NCBI GenBank assembly: GCA_020851855.1
Contig: JADZBY010000229.1
Coordinates: 1 to 7,041, forward strand
Direction: 5' to 3'
DNA: 7,041 nucleotides
Origin: Anaerolineae bacterium
GTDB taxonomy: Bacteria; Chloroflexota; Anaerolineae; Aggregatilineales; UBA2796
The position numbers were made by a program, and so were the translations under genes. Of this stretch, positions 1 to 4,140 are shown in pieces; the stretch's first letter is position 1; each line of letters opens with the position of its first letter. Under the pieces are notes generated by a model. That model saw only the letters and a program-made list of their open reading frames with translations, was not told the origin of the DNA and did not search any database.

Positions 1-762
1 CTCGCCCGGCGCAAGGTTTACCTCAAGCGCGTGCGAGGCGATGGGCGACCAACCGCTGGCCACGGAGTAACGCGGCTGGCCCTCTTCCACCACCTGCGGC
101 TCGCCCAACCCGCGCATCAGGCCCAGGAAGGCATCGCGGTCGGTGTCGAAGCCGCTCACCGGCGCGTTGACGTGGTAAAAGGCGTAATGATCGCGCCGCT
201 CGCGGTACTCGGTCTTGTGGTAGATCGTGCTGCCCTCGATCTCGACCTCGCCGGTGCTGAAATTGCGCTGAAAATTCGTCATGTCGTCCCAGGCGTTCCA
301 CAGGCAGAACTCGAGGAAGGAAAAGAGCGTGAAGCGGCGCGGCCAGCCGCTCCGGTTTCGCAGCGTCACCTGGTGCACTTCCGCGTTCAGGCCGAGCGGC
401 ACGAAGAAGAGCATTTCGGCCGCCAGCCCGTTGCGCTCGCCGGTGATGCGCGTGTAGCCCATGCCGTGACGGCACTCGTAGAAGTCCAGCGCGGCGCGCA
501 CCGGCAGGAACGACGGCGACCAGTATTCGCCGTCCTCATGGATGTAAAAATAACGCCCGCCCATGTCCGTCGGCGCGTTGTTGTAGCGGTAGCGCGTCAG
601 GCGGCGCATCCGGGCGTCGCGGTAGAAGGTATAGCCGCCCGCCGTGTGCGAGATCAGCCCAAAAAGGTGCTCGCTGCCCAGGTAGTTGATCCAGGGGTAG
701 GGCGTGTAGGGCGTGGTGATCACATACTCGCGGTTGCTGTCGTCGAAAAACCCGAAGCGCAT
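1..762 (-). CDS. Cellobiose phosphorylase, GH94 family, N-terminal part (cut by window edge)
   Basis: This enzyme cleaves cellobiose with phosphate to give glucose 1-phosphate and glucose in the cytoplasm, saving ATP over hydrolysis. The 254 codons seen run without a stop from the ATG at 762 to base 1. The sequence follows the GH94 cellobiose phosphorylase N-terminus closely: start MRFGFFDDSNREYVITTPYT, then PWINYLGSE (23-31), GGYTFYRDA (42-50), RYRYNN (57-62), GGRYFYI (68-74), EFCLWNAWDDMTNFQRNFS (151-169) and YHKTEYRERRDHYAFY (181-196). These residues belong to the N-terminal beta-sandwich domain. The (alpha/alpha)6 catalytic barrel and its general-acid Asp lie outside the window. Family members are about 800 residues, so roughly one third is present. 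A GGAG Shine-Dalgarno (771-774) sits 8 bases before the ATG. Diacetylchitobiose phosphorylases share this fold, but the RYRYNN...GGRYFYI and DDMTNFQRNFS blocks favour cellobiose. The family assignment is near certain and the exact substrate likely. Names used elsewhere include cbp and cepA. Confidence 0.93.
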   Translation of the reverse strand, partial: MRFGFFDDSNREYVITTPYTPYPWINYLGSEHLFGLISHTAGGYTFYRDARMRRLTRYRYNNAPTDMGGRYFYIHEDGEYWSPSFLPVRAALDFYECRHGMGYTRITGERNGLAAEMLFFVPLGLNAEVHQVTLRNRSGWPRRFTLFSFLEFCLWNAWDDMTNFQRNFSTGEVEIEGSTIYHKTEYRERRDHYAFYHVNAPVSGFDTDRDAFLGLMRGLGEPQVVEEGQPRYSVASGWSPIASHALEVNLAPGE

Positions 763-807
763 GGGCGGTTCTCCGCTAGGGCCTGCCGTGGCGTGGCCGA
801 GGCGATC

Positions 808-821
808 TGAAAGCGCTCTCA
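808..821 (-). promoter_or_regulatory. LacI/CcpA-type operator upstream of the cellobiose phosphorylase gene
   Basis: The 14-mer TGAAAGCGCTCTCA is an inverted repeat with one mismatched pair around a central CG. It fits the published cre/LacI-family consensus TGWAANCGNTNWCA at every fixed position. It lies 46-59 bases upstream of the phosphorylase ATG and touches the predicted -10 element, an arrangement typical of repression. The known actinobacterial cellobiose operator (CelR, TGGGAGCGCTCCCA) has the same AGCGCT core. The regulator is not in the window, so its identity is inferred. Confidence 0.6.
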
Positions 822-829
822 GTGTACCA
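821..829 (-). promoter_or_regulatory. Probable extended -10 promoter of the phosphorylase gene
   Basis: Read on the minus strand this is TGGTACACT, an extended -10 (TGn followed by TACACT). No good -35 is found at 16-18 bases; TTTCCC at 851-846 leaves a 19-base spacer. Transcription would start near 814, inside the LacI-type operator, leaving a leader of about 50 bases before the ATG at 762. Confidence 0.4.
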
Positions 830-885
830 CGGTTTGTGGGCAAAAGGGAAATGGGGGAGCCATCCGGGCAATCGTTTCAAAGCAT

Positions 886-1025
886 CCTCACCCCCGGTCC
901 TCACCATGTCCGCCGCCTCAAAGGGGCACCCTTCGGCATGGAGATGGGAGATCGTCAGCGTGGCTGGCGTGCCGACTCCCCCTCTCTACACGGTACTCCG
1001 CGTGGAGAGGGGGCAGGGGGTGAGG
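886..1025 (-). repeat. Palindromic intergenic repeat, copy 1 (10-bp terminal inverted repeats)
   Basis: The 140-bp element is bounded by CCTCACCCCC (886-895) and its exact reverse complement GGGGGTGAGG (1016-1025). Inside, CCCCCTCTC (978-986) pairs with GAGAGGGGG (1005-1013). Read on the minus strand its first 50 bases match copy 2 at 3862 with three mismatches and one gap. It begins 6 bases after the stop codon of the SRPBCC gene, in that gene's direction. It encodes no transposase. It could be a MITE-like element or a repeated terminator/3'-UTR module. Confidence 0.8.
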
Positions 1026-1031
1026 GCTTCC

Positions 1032-2504
1032 CTACCGCCGCCGGCGGGGACGCGCACGCCGGGTGTGGCGGGCGACCGGGCGCACGGGTGGGCGGTCCGG
1101 GCGGGCGCGCCGCCGGATGTGCCGCGCCACACGCCTGGCCGATTTCGCGCCCGCACTTGCGCCGGGCGGCGGCTGTGCCGGTGTGCCTTCGGGCGGCGTT
1201 TGCAGGCTGGCGATGATCGCTTCCAGGTCGGTTTTGGCGCGCTCGCTGGGCGGCACGACGCCGAACGCATCCCAGATGCTGATCTCGCCCGTATCGCCGG
1301 TATGCGTCGGCGGCGGCAGAATCGGCTCGGCCTCGGCGGAATTGTCCTTGTCGGGCGGCTGAAGGTGCTTGGGCAGCAGGATCGAGCGCGGCGTCGGGAC
1401 GGATTCGGGCAGCGTATCCGGCACGGATGGCGGTGTGATGTCCATCGTCTGCGTCGGCATCTCATCGCGCGGCGGCGGCGGCGGCGCGACCAGCGATACC
1501 GGCACGGTGAGCGCATCCGGCTTCCACAATTGCACCGGCTCGTCGGCGGACGCGCCTGCGTCCGGCTCGGCGGACGGAGCCGGCGCGCGCGATTCCGGCG
1601 CAGCAGGCGCGGGCAGCTCCGCGGACTCCGGCGGCGCACCGGCGGATGCGCCCATTTGCGCCGCGATGGCTTCGCGCAGGCCCGCCGGGGGGCGCGGTTT
1701 GGTGTCCGCCAGCGACGGGTGGTCGTCGGGCAGCGCGGCGGCGTCCGGCCCGCCCGTGACGATGCCCTCTACGAAGGACGGCTCGTCGCCCGGCTCCGGC
1801 GTCGCCGCGTCGGGCGTGGGCGGCGGCTCAGGCCGGGCCACCGCGACGATGGGCGGCGCTTTGCGCGGGGATGGCGCAGCAGGCGGCAACTGCTCAGAGT
1901 CCTCGTCCACGATGATCGGCGTCGCGCCCGCAGCGACCGGCGCTTTTTCGTCCGGCGCGCCGGGCGCACCAGGGACCGGCGCTTCCACGACGCGCGCCAT
2001 GGCCCGGTCCTCGACGCTGGGCGCGGCGCGCATGGCAAAGCGGGCCTGTTTCTGCGGGTCGATGCGCACGCCGCTCTTTTCCACCAGCTTGCGCAACTGG
2101 CGCAGGCTGTCGGCCATCATGCCCTCGACCCGCCGCCGCGCGCCGAGCACACCACGCACCCCGGCCAGCGGCCCACGCAATTGGTACTCGATGATCCAGT
2201 TGACAATCGTGCCTTCGGGGATGGGCTGAAGGCGGAAGCGGCCCTTGTACGAGCGGTACGGGCCGTCGATCATGCTGTATTCGTAGCCCAGGTTATCGAG
2301 CCAGTGTGTGATTTCCTCAACCGTCGTCTCGCCCCGATTGTCGGTTATGCGGCGGCGGCTGCCCACCCCGGTGACGCGCGTGCTCAGGATCGACACCTGC
2401 TTGCAGCCCCGATGCCACTTCACCATCAGCGGCGGGCTGACCAGAAACGTCCAGATCGCTTCCGCCGGAGCGGCAATGAGGATTCGTTGATCGATGAGCG
2501 GCAC
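1032..2504 (-). CDS. SRPBCC (START-like) domain protein with long Pro/Ala-rich tail and Arg-rich C-terminus
   Basis: The protein has 490 residues, starting from GTG at 2504. The start is chosen because AGAGGA (2518-2513) lies 8 bases upstream and the SRPBCC fold begins at once: IDQRILIAAPAEAIWTFLVS. The frame stays open upstream to an ATG at 2822, but those 106 codons give arginine- and histidine-rich sequence unlike a domain and cross the divergent promoter region. Residues 1-145 look like a polyketide-cyclase/dehydrase-type SRPBCC domain: strand and helix at 5-25, beta-rich middle, GTIVNWIIEYQLRGPLAG (98-115) and a closing helix (about 122-145). Such domains bind hydrophobic ligands in an internal cavity. 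Residues 150-405 are low-complexity, Pro/Ala/Glu-rich and probably disordered. A compact block ISIWDAFGVVPPSERAKTDL (from 408) follows. The last 34 residues contain 17 arginines. No signal peptide or membrane segment is seen. Domain assignment is good; ligand and role are unknown. It is a single-gene unit, followed by repeat copy 1. Confidence 0.82.
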   Translation of the reverse strand: MPLIDQRILIAAPAEAIWTFLVSPPLMVKWHRGCKQVSILSTRVTGVGSRRRITDNRGETTVEEITHWLDNLGYEYSMIDGPYRSYKGRFRLQPIPEGTIVNWIIEYQLRGPLAGVRGVLGARRRVEGMMADSLRQLRKLVEKSGVRIDPQKQARFAMRAAPSVEDRAMARVVEAPVPGAPGAPDEKAPVAAGATPIIVDEDSEQLPPAAPSPRKAPPIVAVARPEPPPTPDAATPEPGDEPSFVEGIVTGGPDAAALPDDHPSLADTKPRPPAGLREAIAAQMGASAGAPPESAELPAPAAPESRAPAPSAEPDAGASADEPVQLWKPDALTVPVSLVAPPPPPRDEMPTQTMDITPPSVPDTLPESVPTPRSILLPKHLQPPDKDNSAEAEPILPPPTHTGDTGEISIWDAFGVVPPSERAKTDLEAIIASLQTPPEGTPAQPPPGASAGAKSARRVARHIRRRARPDRPPVRPVARHTRRARPRRRR

Positions 2505-2591
2505 AGTCCTCTTCCTCTGTGTGCGGTCGATCAGGGCAGGGCACATCTGAGACCAGCGCTGGCAGTGTTTATGGTTTTTTATGCCCAGCCG

Positions 2592-2600
2592 TGCTACAGT
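2592..2600 (+). promoter_or_regulatory. Probable extended -10 promoter for the membrane-protein operon
   Basis: TGCTACAGT matches an extended -10 (TGn then TACAGT). It lies just downstream of the only AT-rich stretch of this spacer (about 2567-2583). No convincing -35 is present at 16-18 bases. The predicted start near 2607 gives a leader of about 150 bases before the GTG at 2760. The same AT-rich island probably also holds the divergent promoter of the SRPBCC gene, but no clear minus-strand -10/-35 pair could be chosen. Confidence 0.35.
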
Positions 2601-2622
2601 AACACCGTTGAGTGTGCGTCCA

Positions 2623-2637
2623 ATACGCGCGGCGTAT
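2623..2637. repeat. 15-bp perfect inverted repeat in the operon leader
   Basis: ATACGC and GCGTAT are separated by GCG. CGTC (2617-2620) and GACG (2639-2642) extend it imperfectly. It lies about 25 bases after the predicted -10 of the membrane operon, so it could be an operator or an RNA hairpin in the leader. No regulator family is recognised from it. Confidence 0.4.
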
Positions 2638-2759
2638 CGACGTGAGTGTACCATTCCGCCCGCCCGGCGCAAAGCGCCCGACGCCCGTTGTACCGTGGCG
2701 TGCGGCGAACCGGCCAGCAGGCATCGCAGAGTATGTAGCAGCGTGACAGGCAGTCCATC

Positions 2760-3029
2760 GTGCCCAGCCCATCCGTCATTTTCGCCTTCATCCTGGCGAC
2801 GCTGTACGGGGCGAGCTTCCACCTCATTTTCGGCGGCTCGACCCGGCAGCTTGCCCTGTACCTGTTGGCAAGCTGGCTCGGATTCGGCCTGGGGCAGCTG
2901 CTCGGCGTCGCGCTGGGCGTGCGCCTGTTCAGCATTGGCGTGATCAACACGTTTTCGGCCACACTCGGCGCGTGGATCGCCCTGTTCGTGACGCGCTTTC
3001 TGACCGGCAAACGCCCGGCGCGCGGCTGA
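2760..3029 (+). CDS. Small three-helix membrane protein of unknown function
   Basis: The product has 89 residues, starting at GTG 2760, the first start after an in-frame stop at 2736-2738. ACAGG (2746-2750) is a weak ribosome site 9 bases upstream. Three hydrophobic segments are visible: about 5-25, 30-52 and 57-80. They are rich in Gly and small residues (for example GFGLGQLLGVALG, 41-53), and a short basic tail KRPARG follows. There is no signal-peptide cleavage motif, so it is predicted to be an integral inner-membrane protein. It is the first gene of an operon: the next gene starts 43 bases after its stop and the third is a YtxH-family protein. The family is not recognised and no function can be assigned. 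Coding status rests on the coherent transmembrane pattern and the tight gene spacing. Confidence 0.75.
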   Translation: MPSPSVIFAFILATLYGASFHLIFGGSTRQLALYLLASWLGFGLGQLLGVALGVRLFSIGVINTFSATLGAWIALFVTRFLTGKRPARG

Positions 3030-3072
3030 TCAGGGCGTGGGGAGATGGGAAGGTTCATGGGGGAGCGGCGAG

Positions 3073-3564
3073 ATGAGTGATGCGAGCGAGCAGCCAGTGA
3101 CGACGCCCGACAAGAGCGAGGCGGAAGATAAGCCCAAGTCGCCCAAGATGACGCGCTACCTGATGATTGCCTTTGCCGTGCCGGGCGTGGCGATCATCAT
3201 CCTGCTGCTCATCGCCATCCTCGGCGCGTTCGCCGATTCGGCGGGCGTGGCCAACTTCTTCGCCATCCTGCGCGACTTTTTCATCGTGGTGCTGGCGCTG
3301 CAGGGCATCCTCATCTCGGTCGCGCTGGTCATCCTGGTCAGCCAGTTGGCGACCATGATCAGCCTATTCTCCAACATGGCCGAGCCGATCTACGAAGAAC
3401 TTGAAGAGACGGTGACCACGGTCAAGGGCACGGCGCAATTCGTCGGCAAGAACGTGGTGACGCCCGCCATCTCCGCGCTATCTGTCGTGGCGGGCGCGTG
3501 GGCCTTCGTCGCCAATCTGCTCAACATCCGGCGGCTGATCAGCGGCGGCAAGCGTGGCCGGTGA
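3073..3564 (+). CDS. Membrane protein with two or three helices, positioned like YtxG/DUF948 upstream of YtxH
   Basis: The product has 163 residues from ATG 3073, preceded by GGGGGAG (3058-3064) at 8 bases. An in-frame GTG at 3037 would add 12 residues but has no good ribosome site. Residues 1-27 are hydrophilic and charged. Transmembrane helices lie at about 29-53 (VPGVAIIILLLIAILG) and 66-92 (DFFIVVLALQGILISVALVI). An acidic amphipathic stretch follows (EPIYEELEETVTTVKGTAQF, 104-123), then a further hydrophobic segment (131-151) and a basic end (KRGR). The layout of membrane anchor plus a helix with a Thr/Val heptad, directly upstream of a YtxH gene, recalls Firmicutes YtxG (DUF948)-YtxH pairs. 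The sequence itself does not prove membership of that family. It probably acts at the inner membrane; its role is unknown. It lies in one operon with both neighbours. Confidence 0.8.
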   Translation: MSDASEQPVTTPDKSEAEDKPKSPKMTRYLMIAFAVPGVAIIILLLIAILGAFADSAGVANFFAILRDFFIVVLALQGILISVALVILVSQLATMISLFSNMAEPIYEELEETVTTVKGTAQFVGKNVVTPAISALSVVAGAWAFVANLLNIRRLISGGKRGR

Positions 3565-3587
3565 CGCGGCAGAGAGGATGGACGCGC

Positions 3588-3860
3588 ATGGCCAGTAACA
3601 GGGATCAACGCAAGGCGGGCGATACGCGCGCCCTTTTGCAGGGGCTGATTTTTGGCGCGCTGGCGGGCGGCGTCGTGGCGTTGTGGAAAGCGCCGCGCTC
3701 TGGCCGCGCCCTGCGTGCAGAGTTGCGGCGCGGCGGGCAGGCGCTCGTCCAGAACGTGGAAGATACCGCCGCCCAGGCCCGCCGCCAGATCGCGGGCGAA
3801 TCCGTCGAAGAGGTGATGGCCGCCGCCAAAGCCGAAGCGCGGCGGCTGAACAGGCGGTAA
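3588..3860 (+). CDS. YtxH-family small membrane protein
   Basis: The product has 90 residues from ATG 3588, with AGAGG (3573-3577) 10 bases upstream. An earlier ATG at 3578 is out of frame, and an in-frame start at 3498 would overlap the preceding gene by 67 bases. The YtxH signature is clear: one glycine-rich transmembrane helix (LLQGLIFGALAGGVVALWKA, 16-35), followed at once by APRSGRALRAEL (35-46). It matches the family pattern G-x-x-x-G ... L-x-x-P-x-S-G-x-x-x-R. A long charged amphipathic helix (about 47-90) reaches the C-terminus and is probably cytoplasmic. In Bacillus the relative is a SigB/SigH-linked general stress protein whose molecular function is not settled. It ends the operon 23 bases after the previous stop. 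Repeat copy 2 begins one base after its stop codon. Confidence 0.87.
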   Translation: MASNRDQRKAGDTRALLQGLIFGALAGGVVALWKAPRSGRALRAELRRGGQALVQNVEDTAAQARRQIAGESVEEVMAAAKAEARRLNRR

Positions 3861-3861
3861 T

Positions 3862-4006
3862 CCTCACCCCCTGGCCCCCTCTCCACGCGGAGTACCACCT
3901 AGAGAGGGGGAACACTTCGCGCCAGCCAGGCCGCCGATCTCCCCTCTCCATGCCGTCGGGGGTCCCCTTCGGGGGTGGCGGGTATGGAGAGGGGCCGGGG
4001 GTGAGG
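3862..4006 (+). repeat. Palindromic intergenic repeat, copy 2 (two hairpins within 10-bp terminal inverted repeats)
   Basis: The 145-bp element is bounded by CCTCACCCCC (3862-3871) and GGGGGTGAGG (3997-4006). Left hairpin: CCCCCTCTC (3875-3883) with GAGAGGGGG (3902-3910), 9 of 9 pairs. Right hairpin: CCCCTCTCCATGCC (3941-3954) with GGTATGGAGAGGGG (3981-3994), 13 of 14 pairs, enclosing a small CCCC-TTC-GGGG stem. It starts one base after the YtxH stop. It may stop transcription of the operon, although it lacks a T-tract. Confidence 0.82.
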
Positions 4007-4066
4007 GTGTTTTCAAGCAACTGCCCCGTTCCTTGCCCCTCGCTGGCGTGCGACTCGGCCTTATCG

Positions 4067-4072
4067 TATAAT
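4067..4072 (+). promoter_or_regulatory. Perfect TATAAT -10 box of the STAND ATPase gene
   Basis: TATAAT is an exact -10 consensus in very GC-rich surroundings. No good -35 is seen 16-18 bases upstream (TGGCGT, 4044-4049, is poor). Transcription would begin near 4079. That puts the GTG at 4084 only about five bases into the RNA, which favours the GTG at 4141 as start, with a leader of about 62 bases. Confidence 0.6.
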
Positions 4073-4140
4073 GCCCTCGTGAGGTGTGTGACTGGGTCCG
4101 AATCCTGGCGCGAGTGCGCGCCGTACCTGCGAGGCAGCCC

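Noticed and set aside
31..810. A 259-codon open frame on the plus strand at the left edge
   Set aside because: It is the antisense shadow of the cellobiose phosphorylase gene, whose minus-strand translation matches GH94 over the full 254 residues.
713..1216. Open frames reading ILTPGPH-type peptides across the repeat
   Set aside because: Peptides of the LTPGPSP kind are translations of this intergenic repeat, not proteins. Both copies give such frames.
822..2645. A 607-codon open frame on the plus strand
   Set aside because: It covers a repeat element and runs antisense to the SRPBCC gene. The product is Arg-rich and without recognisable folds.
2505..2822. N-terminal extension of the SRPBCC protein to ATG 2822
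   Set aside because: The extra 106 residues are unlike any domain, would overlap the first membrane gene and its promoter region, and the GTG at 2504 has a good ribosome site at the start of the fold.
3862..4006. CRISPR array or tRNA-like structure in the repeat
   Set aside because: There are no regularly spaced short repeats with unique spacers and no cloverleaf or T-loop sequence. The structure is two simple hairpins between inverted ends.
4084..4140. GTG 4084 as the start of the STAND ATPase
   Set aside because: It lies only about five bases after the predicted transcription start and has no ribosome site. It stays possible as a leaderless start but is less likely than GTG 4141.
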